Below, piece after piece: positions 1-7,322 of a DNA stretch of 24,175 bases. Every line of letters starts with the position of its first letter. The stretch's first letter is position 1. A model generated the notes under the pieces. It was not told the DNA's origin. It ran no database searches and was given only the letters and a program-made list of their open reading frames with translations. Both the position numbers and the translations under genes were made by a program. The stretch spans positions 1 through 24,175 of the forward strand of contig CAVFXS010000035.1 in assembly GCA_963626805.1 (NCBI GenBank), given 5' to 3'. This stretch comes from CAG-632 sp963626805. Lineage in GTDB: Bacteria > Bacillota > Clostridia > Lachnospirales > Lachnospiraceae.

Positions 1-53
1 TCGGACAAACGGTTTTCAAGACCGCCTCGTTATGACCACTTCGATACCTCTCC
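1..53 (-). tRNA. tRNA-Ser(UGA), 5' part only; 3' end lies outside the window
   Basis: Read on the minus strand from base 53, the sequence starts with the acceptor strand GGAGAGG, followed by TA and a D arm bounded by TCG and CGA. Next comes an anticodon arm with stem GCGGT/ACCGT (one G-U pair) around the loop CTTGAAA, which gives anticodon UGA, decoding serine UCA. The window ends inside what should be the long variable arm typical of tRNA-Ser, so the T arm and acceptor 3' strand cannot be checked. A strong promoter lies about 60 nt upstream. Confidence 0.85.
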
Positions 54-77
54 GTATATGAAATTATGCTTATTTCC

Positions 78-110
78 TGTCGCTTTCTAGGTCACTCTCC
101 GTCAGCGACA
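78..110 (-). other. Hairpin in the leader of the tRNA-Ser transcript
   Basis: On the minus strand TGTCGCT (110-104) pairs perfectly with AGCGACA (84-78) across a 19-nt loop. The predicted transcription start of the tRNA promoter is about base 110, so the primary transcript would begin with this stem. No T-tract follows, so it is not an intrinsic terminator. It may protect the precursor 5' end or guide processing, which is inference. Confidence 0.4.
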
Positions 111-116
111 TTGATA

Positions 117-145
117 ATAATATCACCTGATCTTTATAATGTCAA
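117..145 (-). promoter_or_regulatory. Strong sigma-A-type promoter for tRNA-Ser
   Basis: The minus strand carries TTGACA (145-140), a 17-nt spacer and TATTAT (122-117): a perfect -35, ideal spacing and a five-of-six -10. The predicted start near 110 gives a leader of about 57 nt before the tRNA. The promoter lies in the gap after the dikinase remnant, so the tRNA is probably transcribed independently. Confidence 0.8.
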
Positions 146-194
146 CCACTTTTTTAAGTTTTTTTCATTTTAATTTCATTGCCTCTCCGGATAC

Positions 195-1405
195 TCATAT
201 GCGTTCGATTTCGCCTGCACTTCCGTCCACAAGCACCCGGTCTCCGTCCTTCAGAACTGCGGTCGCATTTCCAACTGCCAGCACTGCGGGTATCTTATAC
301 TCCCGTGCCACGATCGCTGCATGGGACAGGACACCACCGGTATCTGCCACAACCGCTGCCGCCAGAGAAAACAACGGAGTCCATTCCGGATCTGTATAGC
401 GGCAGACCAGGATGGCACCTTTATTTAACTTATGAAATTCAGCCGGACTTGTCACAATGCAGACCTTCCCGTCTGCCCTGCCGGTGCTTTCGCTGATTCC
501 TCTCAGAGTCTCACCATTTCCCTTGCAGGCCTCCCACTGCTGACGCTTCCAATACTCTTCGGCAGTCGGACGCAGGCTCAGCCTGCGCTCTATCAGCTTC
601 TGCTCCTCCGTATTTACAAATCCCCGTTTCAGCATTGTCTGCAATTCAGAATAACGCATGCAAAGAAGTTCCTCCTGTGACATGTGGAGCAGCATAAATC
701 CATCTTCATTCATCCGGCAGTTATTATCCATTTCCACTCCGTCCTCTGCGAAAATCATCTGCTTCTGCCCGCCCAGTATCATGGCAAAATCAAAATCCAA
801 CGGATAATATGCGAACGGTTCCTTTTCAAGCATGAACATTAACGTCTGCCGCATCTTCTGGTTTACCGGCATGATCGGAGGCATGGCATCCTCCCTTATC
901 TCTCCCGCCGTATTATCGGCACCGGTTGTAATGGCTCTTGCCTGCAGAATATAAAGCCTGTCTTCTGCAAACGTCCATTCAATATCCATCGGCATTCCAT
1001 AATGTACTTCAATCTCCAGTGATTTTTCCACCAGACGTTTTATCTGATTTTCATTTATGGTCAGCTGATTTCTCTTCTTCGATGCAACCTCTACGGTTTC
1101 TGTCTGTGTCTCGGCATAAATCACCTGGGTTGCCTTTTGTCCGACTACGCTGTTTATCACGCTTCCGTTTCTGTCACAAACTAATTCATCCGGACTGACG
1201 GCCCCGGATACCACGGACTCACCCAGTCATAGGATGCGTTTATCAGAACCTCTTCCCGGTTACTATTTGCCGGATTCATTGTAAATAAAACACCCGCAAT
1301 CTCACTGTTTACCATTTTCTGGATCACGACCGCAAGTGCTGTATCCGGTTTATCATAACCCTTTTCTCTCCGGTAGCTGACCGCCCGCTTTCCCCAAAGG
1401 GAAGC
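195..1405 (-). pseudogene. Dikinase/rifampicin-phosphotransferase-like gene remnant: 5' truncated and frameshifted
   Basis: Two reading frames together encode the later part of a PEP-utilising dikinase-type enzyme. The first (1405 to about 1229) shows ATP-grasp sequence, RAVSYRREKG and later GVLFTMNPA. The second (from about 1228 to 195) continues with VVSGAVSPDE and ILQARAI, and ends in a swivelling phosphohistidine domain around GGVLSHAAIVARE, whose His is the expected phosphate carrier. The protein stops soon after that domain, with no C-terminal PEP/pyruvate barrel. That order (ATP-grasp, middle domain, C-terminal His domain) fits the rifampicin phosphotransferase/YvkC branch better than PEP synthase. 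The start of the ATP-grasp domain is missing because the gene is joined to a TetR gene, and one nucleotide is lost near 1228. The middle domain is about 150 residues, well below my recollection of the family. It is almost certainly non-functional. Confidence 0.85.
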
Positions 1406-1739
1406 ATAACGCAAGATTATCCTTCAGATGCATCCCCGTCTGATACAACCGCTCCGTCAAAAACCGGGTTGGATTCTGAATTTCCTCACCATATTGCTCC
1501 AATGGCACTGTAAAAAACGCACTCAGCTTCTGATTGAGTCTCTGCCTTACACATGCCAGGAACAGCTCCTCCTTACTTTCAAAAAAGGTATAAAAACCGC
1601 CCTGCGCAATCGAGACCGCTTCCGTCAGCTCCCGCACAGAAACCTTTTTCAGCTCCTTCTCCTTAAACAGTCGAAGTTCTGCCTCCAGTAACTTTTCCCG
1701 GATTTCTTTCTTCTCTTCTTCTGTGAATGCCTTCGCCAT
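1353..1739 (-). pseudogene. TetR/AcrR-family regulator, 3' truncated and fused to the dikinase remnant
   Basis: The first 110 or so residues are a TetR-type N-terminus: a helical lead-in (MAKAFTEEEKKEIREKLLEA) and the helix-turn-helix with VSVRELTEAVSIAQGGFYTFFESKEEL split over the recognition region (about residues 33-58). The ligand-binding half is absent. After about residue 112 the frame reads dikinase DNA out of frame and stops at 1353. The start at 1739 is preferred over an ATG 18 nt upstream because AGAAGGA lies six bases before it. In related bacteria TetR genes often sit beside PEP-utilising enzymes, so this was probably an intact regulator-target pair before the deletion. A DNA-binding fragment could still be made, but it lacks its dimerisation and ligand domain. 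Confidence 0.82.
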
Positions 1740-1801
1740 ATATGTTCCTTCTCTCATTAATAGAATCAGCTATGAATGTTTTTATTTTTGTTCATAGTTA
1801 T

Positions 1802-1817
1802 GTTAGTACTGTCTAAC
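1802..1817. promoter_or_regulatory. Candidate operator for the TetR-type regulator
   Basis: GTTAG (1802-1806) and CTAAC (1813-1817) form a 5-bp inverted repeat separated by six bases, 63 bp upstream of the tetR start. Size and place fit an autoregulatory TetR-family operator. No convincing -35/-10 pair could be fixed around it, so the assignment rests on symmetry and position. Confidence 0.4.
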
Positions 1818-1845
1818 TAAAAAACAAGCAAAAAAATGCCTGTTT
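1818..1845 (-). terminator. Intrinsic terminator after ispD
   Basis: On the minus strand AAACAGGCA (1845-1837) pairs with TGCTTGTTT (1830-1822), including one G-U pair, across a six-T loop, and a run of six Ts follows (1824-1819). It lies 33 nt beyond the ispD stop and ends the rnz-to-ispD series before the tetR gene. Confidence 0.7.
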
Positions 1846-1877
1846 TTTCTTTCCTGTATTTTGTTTTATAAAATCTC

Positions 1878-2579
1878 TTATATATCCGCTGTTTCTTTCC
1901 GGATGCTTGCCGCCAGTGTCATATCCTCCGGGGTTGTAATCTTGATATTTCGGTAGTCCCCTTCAATCACTTTTACCCTTGTATTACAATACTGCTCCAC
2001 CAGCATTGTATCATCCGTAATATTTCCGGCAGGCGACTGCCGCATGGCACGATATGCCTGCTTGATCAGTGGCACCCGGAAGGTCTGTGGCGTCTGAATC
2101 TGCCACAGGGTCTTCCGATCCGGCGTATCAATTCCGTATCCATCGGAATCTACTACCTTGATCGTATCCTTTACCGGCATTCCGACTGTGCAGGCACCAT
2201 ATTCCTTCGCTGTCTGAATCGAGTCCCGAATCATCCTCTGAGTCACAAACGGACGTGCCCCGTCATGGATCAGCACAATACCGTCTTCAATCCGGCTCAG
2301 TCCCTGCTCTACGGAATCATACCGTTCCGCACCACCGGCCACAATATCCGTCACCTTATGAAATCCATATTTCTCTACGATCTGCTCTCTGCAATAAGCA
2401 ATCTCATTCCCGCCTGTCACCAGAATGATACGCTCTATGTCCTCACTATCCTGAAAACATTTCAATGAATAATACAGAATCGGTTTCTCCTCCAATAAAA
2501 GAAACTGCTTCTGTACCTTACTGTGCATTCTGCGTCCCTGGCCTGCCGCCAGTACAATTGCTGTTATCTGTTTACTCAT
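1878..2579 (-). CDS. ispD: 2-C-methyl-D-erythritol 4-phosphate cytidylyltransferase
   Basis: IspD joins CTP and 2-C-methyl-D-erythritol 4-phosphate to give CDP-methylerythritol and diphosphate, the third step of the MEP route to isoprenoid precursors. It is a cytoplasmic dimer in the family. The 233-aa product shows the nucleotide-binding signature LAAGQGRRM (residues 10-18) with KQF just after (24-26), and HDGARPF (105-111), which helps hold CTP and metal. Length is normal. An in-frame ATG lies 96 nt further upstream, but the extra 32 residues come only from a 9-bp repeat array; the start at 2579 has AAGGA five bases before it and gives the usual N-terminus MSKQITAIVLAAG. The gene is the last of the rnz-to-ispD series and is followed by a terminator. 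Confidence 0.95.
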   Translation of the reverse strand: MSKQITAIVLAAGQGRRMHSKVQKQFLLLEEKPILYYSLKCFQDSEDIERIILVTGGNEIAYCREQIVEKYGFHKVTDIVAGGAERYDSVEQGLSRIEDGIVLIHDGARPFVTQRMIRDSIQTAKEYGACTVGMPVKDTIKVVDSDGYGIDTPDRKTLWQIQTPQTFRVPLIKQAYRAMRQSPAGNITDDTMLVEQYCNTRVKVIEGDYRNIKITTPEDMTLAASIRKETADI

Positions 2580-2580
2580 A

Positions 2581-2706
2581 CCTGTCCTTACTATTTCTAC
2601 TGTTCCTGCTGTTTCCACTATCTCTATTAATTCTACTGTCCCTGCTACCTCTATCGTCTCTGCTGTCTCTATCATCCTGTTGCTTCTACCGGCTCTGCTA
2701 GCTCTG
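2581..2706. repeat. Degenerate 9-bp tandem repeat ending in the ispD SD site
   Basis: The stretch divides into 14 consecutive 9-bp units without a gap, for example (plus strand) ACTGTTCCT, GCTGTTTCC, ACTATCTCT, ACTGTCCCT, GCTACCTCT, ATCGTCTCT, GCTGTCTCT. The minus-strand consensus is close to AGAGACAGT. The unit nearest ispD reads AAGGACAGG and is itself the SD sequence. Units at the far end (2680-2706) are the most diverged. Confidence 0.8.
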
Positions 2707-2806
2707 ATATATATGCCACGTCTGTCGGTTTTCCGTCTTTTATCCGCTACTTCTTATTTCCTCATAGCTTCGTCGTTTCAACTGCTTTACGATTCGCCGG
2801 TGGCAA

Positions 2807-3829
2807 TTAACGTTCTCCCAGCTTCAGATTCGGCACTGCATTTAAATCCAGACCGGAACGTACCCCTTTTAAATACTCATAATAACCGGCTGCTCCGATC
2901 ATTGCTGCATTGTCGGTACACAAAATCAGTGACGGTGAATAGAATGTAATGCCATTCGCTGCACATTTCTCCTGCATTGCCTTTCGCAAGGCTGTATTGG
3001 ATGCAACGCCACCTGCAATTGCCAGCTTCTTCATACCGGACTCCTGCATTGCCATCATGGCATGATCCGTCAGTACGTCTACTACCGCCTGTTGGAAGGA
3101 TGCCGCAACATCTGCCTGATTATAGCTTTCTCCCTTCATTTCGCATTGGTTCAGATAATTCAATACCGCCGACTTCAGACCACTGAAGCTGAAATCATAT
3201 GGATGATCCGCAATGCTGGCTCTTGGGAAAGAGATTGCCTGCGGATTCCCTTCCTTTGCTGCCTTATCGATCTTCGGTCCACCCGGATAGCCCAGTCCGA
3301 TCGCCCGTGCCACCTTATCAAATGCCTCACCGGCAGCATCATCTCTGGTTCTTCCAAGCACCTGATACTCTCCATAATCCAATACCTTTACCAGATGGGA
3401 ATGTCCACCCGATACCACCAGACAAATATACGGTGGTTCCAGATCTTTATTTTCTATATAATTAGCTGAAATATGTCCTTCAATATGATGCACTCCGATC
3501 AGCGGAAGATGCTTCGCATAGCTGATTGCCTTTGCCTCTGCCACACCGACCAGCAAGGCACCTACCAGCCCCGGTCCATAGGTGACTGCAATCGCATCCA
3601 TATCATCCAGCGTCATCTGTGCGGTATCCAGTGCCTCCTGAATTACATAATTAATGTTCTCCACATGCTTTCTGGATGCAATTTCCGGCACAACACCCCC
3701 ATACAGGGTATGCAGTGCGATCTGTGATGATATAATATTCGACCGCACATCTCTTCCGTTCACCACTACTGCTGCGGCTGTTTCATCACAGGATGACTCT
3801 ATTGCCAATATTTTAATTTCTTCGTTCAT
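2807..3829 (-). CDS. tsaD: tRNA N6-adenosine threonylcarbamoyltransferase TsaD
   Basis: TsaD (Kae1/YgjD family) moves the threonylcarbamoyl group from threonylcarbamoyl-AMP to A37 of tRNAs that read ANN codons, working with TsaB and TsaE. The 340-aa protein is full length. It has the ASKHA phosphate motif ESSCDET (11-17), the metal-binding H115xxxH119 pair within HHIEGH, VVSGGHSHL (138-146), and a C-terminal IAGGVASN and CTDNAAMIG. It lies in a series with rnz upstream and ispD downstream, about 5.9 kb from tsaB and tsaE on the same strand. The start is set by the conserved N-terminus and AAGGGG 11 bases upstream; that SD lies in the second copy of a 15-bp repeat. Confidence 0.97.
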   Translation of the reverse strand: MNEEIKILAIESSCDETAAAVVVNGRDVRSNIISSQIALHTLYGGVVPEIASRKHVENINYVIQEALDTAQMTLDDMDAIAVTYGPGLVGALLVGVAEAKAISYAKHLPLIGVHHIEGHISANYIENKDLEPPYICLVVSGGHSHLVKVLDYGEYQVLGRTRDDAAGEAFDKVARAIGLGYPGGPKIDKAAKEGNPQAISFPRASIADHPYDFSFSGLKSAVLNYLNQCEMKGESYNQADVAASFQQAVVDVLTDHAMMAMQESGMKKLAIAGGVASNTALRKAMQEKCAANGITFYSPSLILCTDNAAMIGAAGYYEYLKGVRSGLDLNAVPNLKLGER

Positions 3830-3838
3830 TTGATCGTT

Positions 3839-3868
3839 ATCCCCTTACTGTCTATCGCTTTACTGTCT
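3839..3868. repeat. Two-copy 15-bp direct repeat carrying the tsaD SD
   Basis: On the minus strand AGACAGTAAAGCGAT (3868-3854) is followed directly by AGACAGTAAGGGGAT (3853-3839), 13 of 15 bases identical. The differences create AAGGGG in the gene-proximal copy, which serves as the tsaD SD. The rest of the 105-nt gap between tsaD and the upstream gene shows no clear promoter or terminator. Confidence 0.65.
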
Positions 3869-3934
3869 GTACTGCCCGTTCACATCCGAACAGCTTTTTA
3901 TCTGACCATTATTATTTACTCTTATTTTCGAATG

Positions 3935-4576
3935 CTATTTGCTCTCACTTTCGGATGCCGTATCATCCGCTCCATCGGTCACTATTTCCTGCCATCCCTG
4001 GATCTTCCAGAGATCATTCTCTTTCACCAGAAGATACTGCTCCTGAATATCCTTCGTCTTTCCATTCTCACGAAGCTTGCAATTCACATAAAGCATTGCA
4101 TAGTCTTTTCCATTGGTCGTGGTATATAGGACATTGTTTTCCGAATCCACTTCATAACTGATAAAGGTGCGTCCGTCCGCATGGAATTTATTAATATCGG
4201 TTGTCAGAGCTTCCATCTGCGTTTCCTCCGAATTCTCTGCCAACAGATCCACAGAAAACAGTTTGCGCACCTGTTCATTCAGGGCTTGTATATCTTCCTT
4301 TTCCAGTTCCTCGTTATACAATGATTTCAGAAATCGGCAGTGCAGCTTTGCCACATCTCTGGCAGTCTTCGGATATTGATTATCCAGATCATACATTTTC
4401 AGCGTCTGCACTTCATTCATCTGTTCATCCGCCTTCTGGCTGCTATTCGGCGTCCGGTTGGTCAGCCGCAGATATAATGCTGCCACGATCAGTATCGCCA
4501 GTACCGCTAATATAATAAACCGTACCAGTCCGCTCTTTTCTGATTTTCCGGGAGTCTTTGTAGCCTTCTCTTCCAT
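3935..4576 (-). CDS. Single-pass membrane protein of unknown function
   Basis: The 213-aa product has a short charged cytoplasmic N-terminus (MEEKATKTPGKSEKSG), one hydrophobic segment at about residues 17-36 (VRFIILAVLAILIVAALYLR), and a soluble region rich in charged residues. That region is predicted to face outside because positive residues precede the segment. The last half alternates short strands (RTFISYEVDSENN, YAMLYVNCKLRENG, EQYLLVKENDLWKIQGWQE) in a pattern seen in small extracytoplasmic alpha+beta folds of the NTF2/lipocalin-like size class; this is a guess from pattern only. The start at 4576 is chosen over one 27 nt upstream because AGGAGG sits nine bases before it. That SD overlaps the rnz stop codon, so translation of the two is probably coupled. 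It may match a Lachnospiraceae-wide DUF, but I cannot name one reliably. Confidence 0.8.
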   Translation of the reverse strand: MEEKATKTPGKSEKSGLVRFIILAVLAILIVAALYLRLTNRTPNSSQKADEQMNEVQTLKMYDLDNQYPKTARDVAKLHCRFLKSLYNEELEKEDIQALNEQVRKLFSVDLLAENSEETQMEALTTDINKFHADGRTFISYEVDSENNVLYTTTNGKDYAMLYVNCKLRENGKTKDIQEQYLLVKENDLWKIQGWQEIVTDGADDTASESESK

Positions 4577-4589
4577 AAAACAACGCCTC

Positions 4590-5501
4590 CTATTCTTCCT
4601 CAAACTTTAACTCACACACTCTGCCGTCCCGACTGATGACGGTATTCGGAAAGATTCGCTTCACCTTTGATTCAAACTGTTCCGGATGTACCAGAGACGG
4701 GCTGTAATGTGTCAGCCACATCTCCTTTACATCTGCCTGCTTCGCAATCTCTGCCGCCTCATACATCGTCATATGCTTGTATTCTCTGGCTTTTGCCTCT
4801 TTGCCGTCCTCTCCGTACATGCCTTCACAGATGAACAGATCGGAATGGGCTGCATTTTTCACAATGGATTCCGTTGGTCGGGTGTCTGTGCAGTATGTTA
4901 ACTTCAGACCCTTTCTCGTCTCTCCGAGCACCATATCCTGCGTGTAGGTCACGCCCTCATATACGAACGATCCCTGTTTCTGCAACGGACTCCAGCAGCT
5001 CATAGGAACCTGATTGGCCCGTGCCTTCTCCACATCAAATCTGCCGGCCCGGTTCAGCTCCAGGGAATATCCGTAACAGGTCACATTATGATTCACACGG
5101 AACGCTGTCAGCTTCAGTCCATGGATATCCATGCATTCCTCCGCCTCCTGCAACTCACGAAACACAATCGGGAACGGAAGCTCCGGTGCGATCGTACGCA
5201 GGGCCGTCACCACCTTTTCCAGTCGCTTCGGTCCTATCATCAGCAACGGTTCTGTCCGTTCCGCATTTCCCAGTGTTAACAACAGTCCCGGAAGACCGCT
5301 GATATGATCCGCATGGTAATGTGTAAAACAGATCGCATCAATCGGCTTAAAGCTCCATCCGCATTTCTTCACTGCGACCTGTGTGCCTTCTCCACAGTCA
5401 ATTAATATACTGGTTCCGTTATACCGCACCATCAGCGACGTCAACGCTCTCTGCGGTAATGGCATCATGCCTCCGGTTCCCAGTAAGCATACATCTATCA
5501 T
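4590..5501 (-). CDS. rnz: Ribonuclease Z (tRNA 3' processing endonuclease)
   Basis: RNase Z cuts precursor tRNAs just after the discriminator base so that CCA can be added; it is a zinc metallo-beta-lactamase-fold enzyme. The 303-aa protein has the family signature H61-Y-H63-A-D65-H66, then H138, D206, H243 and H265 at the places expected for the two-zinc site, and normal bacterial length. The N-terminus MIDVCLLGTGGMMP matches the family start. It has its own promoter at 5533-5561 and shares its 3' end with the SD of the next gene. Other tRNA-related genes (tsaD, rimI, tsaB, tsaE) lie nearby. Confidence 0.95.
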   Translation of the reverse strand: MIDVCLLGTGGMMPLPQRALTSLMVRYNGTSILIDCGEGTQVAVKKCGWSFKPIDAICFTHYHADHISGLPGLLLTLGNAERTEPLLMIGPKRLEKVVTALRTIAPELPFPIVFRELQEAEECMDIHGLKLTAFRVNHNVTCYGYSLELNRAGRFDVEKARANQVPMSCWSPLQKQGSFVYEGVTYTQDMVLGETRKGLKLTYCTDTRPTESIVKNAAHSDLFICEGMYGEDGKEAKAREYKHMTMYEAAEIAKQADVKEMWLTHYSPSLVHPEQFESKVKRIFPNTVISRDGRVCELKFEEE

Positions 5502-5532
5502 TCTGATTCCTCACTTCTTAAATTCTGTCCTC

Positions 5533-5561
5533 ATTGTAGCAATAATCTATGGAGAAATCAA
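5533..5561 (-). promoter_or_regulatory. Sigma-A-type promoter for rnz
   Basis: The minus strand shows TTGATT (5561-5556), a 17-nt spacer and TACAAT (5538-5533) in the short gap between the ABC permease stop and rnz. The predicted start near 5526 gives a leader of about 25 nt. This separates the rnz-to-ispD series from the transporter genes. Confidence 0.7.
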
Positions 5562-5573
5562 CAAAGAAGGCGC

Positions 5574-7322
5574 TTATATATTCTCACTTTGAATCGTTTC
5601 TATTATATTTTTACGGTTGATCCGTCCCATGGAGTAACGCATGATTCCAAAGAGCAGAATAAATACAGCTCCGATGGAAATCAGAATTCCCGTCCACGGA
5701 AGATGATAGGCCGTCTCCAGATTCGTTCCCAGTGCCATATGGAAGCCGATGGAAATCAAAATCCCCGCCGGAATTCCGATCAGCAGAGACTTCACACCGT
5801 AAAATAAGCTTTCCAGCCAAATCACCCGCCGGAATTCCTTTCGGGTCATTCCAATGGATCTCAGTGTTGCAAACTCTCTGGAACGAAGCTCCATGTTGGT
5901 TGTTATCGTATTGAAAATATTCGTAATTCCGATCAGTGCAATTACAATAATGAATCCATACAGGAACACACCGATCAATGTAAACAGAGACTTTGATGCC
6001 TCATAGTCCTCTTTCAGATTTCTGACACTGTAATTAGCCAGTCCCATATCGCTCTCGATTACATTCTGCAATCCGTCCGGATCATCGCAGCTAATATATA
6101 CATCCAGTGTATCATGGAATTCCTCGCTGTAATCTGCCAGCCATGAATTACTGGTCACCAGCAGTCCAAGTCCCTTCACGTTTTCAACCGACATCGGCCG
6201 TTCCGTCGTTGACTTTATAATACGCATGGAAATCGGCTTTTCTGTCATCTGCGTAATGCCCTGAAGCACATCTCCCGCCTGATAATCATACAATTCGCCG
6301 TTCACATATTTTTCTTTTCCATCCTTCACTACCGCCTTCGTTACATCCGAGATCAGTATTGCCTGATTGTCTCCGTCATTCGCTGTGCATCCGAGCTTTT
6401 CGGCATATGCCTGAAAGGCTTCCGGATTTAAAGCCACTAATAAGATGAAGGTCTCATCTGTCTGTTCCTCTCCCCCTTCTGCATTCCCCATCAGAGTCTG
6501 ATACTGTTCACTGTATTTCACCTCATTTACCGGCACGGAAACATATCCGGTCTGGCAGATCTCAGCCTGATTGACACCATCCAGTTCCAGAATTCTTCTG
6601 GCATCCTCCATCTGATCCTTTCCATCCATTGCAACGATCAGCTGATAACTGTTCTCCGCATAATAAATATTGGTAAGATTCATTGTGATACTCATGAAGC
6701 TCGACATTCCGATAAAGACTACCACACTGACCACGATGGAAATGATCGTTGTACGATATTTGACTCTTGCCCGCTTTAAGTTCTTATACGCAATGGTTCC
6801 GCCAATCCCGAACCATCGTGACATCCATCTCGGCATCCGGATCTCTTTTCTGGAGATACGGACCGTATCATTTCCGCGAATTGCCTGAATCGGCGAAATC
6901 TTTGCCGCCTTTCTGGCCGACTGTCTGGCAGAGAGAAGAATCGTAATAACTGCCAGTACTATGCTGACCAGAATCGCCGGCCAGGATATAACATAGGAAA
7001 GCGTCACCTGTAAGCTGCTCTGCATCAGATGTCCGGTCCCCTTTACCACCAGCCATCCGGCAAGCAGTCCCAGAAGGATCCCAAGCGGGATTCCAACCGC
7101 ACCCAGGATCATTGCCTCTCCATAGATTAATTTCTTCCTCTGTTTTCCGGTCGTACCGATGGATGAAAGCATTCCATACAGATGCAGCTTCTCTGTCAGT
7201 GAGATCACAAAGCTGTTCCGGATACAGAATACACTGGTTACAATAATGATTATAATGGCAATTCCCGCCATAGAATACAGCATCCTCAGGCTTCCGTCGG
7301 AAGATAGCCAGCTTATCATCAT
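5574..7322 (-). CDS. ABC transporter permease, FtsX/MacB type, N-terminally truncated by deletion
   Basis: The 582-aa open frame is the later part of a two-FtsX-domain permease of the kind paired with MacB/Vex/Bce-type ATPases. From the start it shows a membrane segment (about 13-35), a coupling-helix region with the phrase YGMLSSIGTTGKQRKK (49-64), and two more segments (about 70-95 and 108-130). A second complete FtsX unit follows: a segment near 190-210, a large outer domain to about 450, and three C-terminal segments. The first membrane segment and first outer domain, roughly 200 residues, are missing. The apparent ATG (7322) is made of out-of-frame ATPase codons, so it is not the native start; homology begins about residue 9. 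With the ATPase also destroyed, this is best read as a pseudogene despite its long frame. Confidence 0.85.
   Translation of the reverse strand: MMISWLSSDGSLRMLYSMAGIAIIIIIVTSVFCIRNSFVISLTEKLHLYGMLSSIGTTGKQRKKLIYGEAMILGAVGIPLGILLGLLAGWLVVKGTGHLMQSSLQVTLSYVISWPAILVSIVLAVITILLSARQSARKAAKISPIQAIRGNDTVRISRKEIRMPRWMSRWFGIGGTIAYKNLKRARVKYRTTIISIVVSVVVFIGMSSFMSITMNLTNIYYAENSYQLIVAMDGKDQMEDARRILELDGVNQAEICQTGYVSVPVNEVKYSEQYQTLMGNAEGGEEQTDETFILLVALNPEAFQAYAEKLGCTANDGDNQAILISDVTKAVVKDGKEKYVNGELYDYQAGDVLQGITQMTEKPISMRIIKSTTERPMSVENVKGLGLLVTSNSWLADYSEEFHDTLDVYISCDDPDGLQNVIESDMGLANYSVRNLKEDYEASKSLFTLIGVFLYGFIIVIALIGITNIFNTITTNMELRSREFATLRSIGMTRKEFRRVIWLESLFYGVKSLLIGIPAGILISIGFHMALGTNLETAYHLPWTGILISIGAVFILLFGIMRYSMGRINRKNIIETIQSENI

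Noticed and set aside
1..195. Integration site of a mobile element at tRNA-Ser
   Set aside because: Only the 5' part of the tRNA is visible, there is no integrase or repeated tRNA end, and adjacent genes look like ordinary decayed chromosomal genes.
2580..2675. 32-residue N-terminal extension of IspD (repeats such as ETAGTVEIV)
   Set aside because: The residues come from a 9-bp DNA repeat, homologues start at MSKQITAIVLAAG, and a well-placed SD precedes the internal ATG.
2581..2706. CRISPR array
   Set aside because: Units are 9 bp, contiguous and degenerate, with no spacers and no cas genes; the same holds for the 15-bp array at 10261-10395.
6868..7293. C-terminal half of the 225-aa ATPase reading frame
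   Set aside because: It is permease-coding DNA read in the wrong register, with no ABC motifs.
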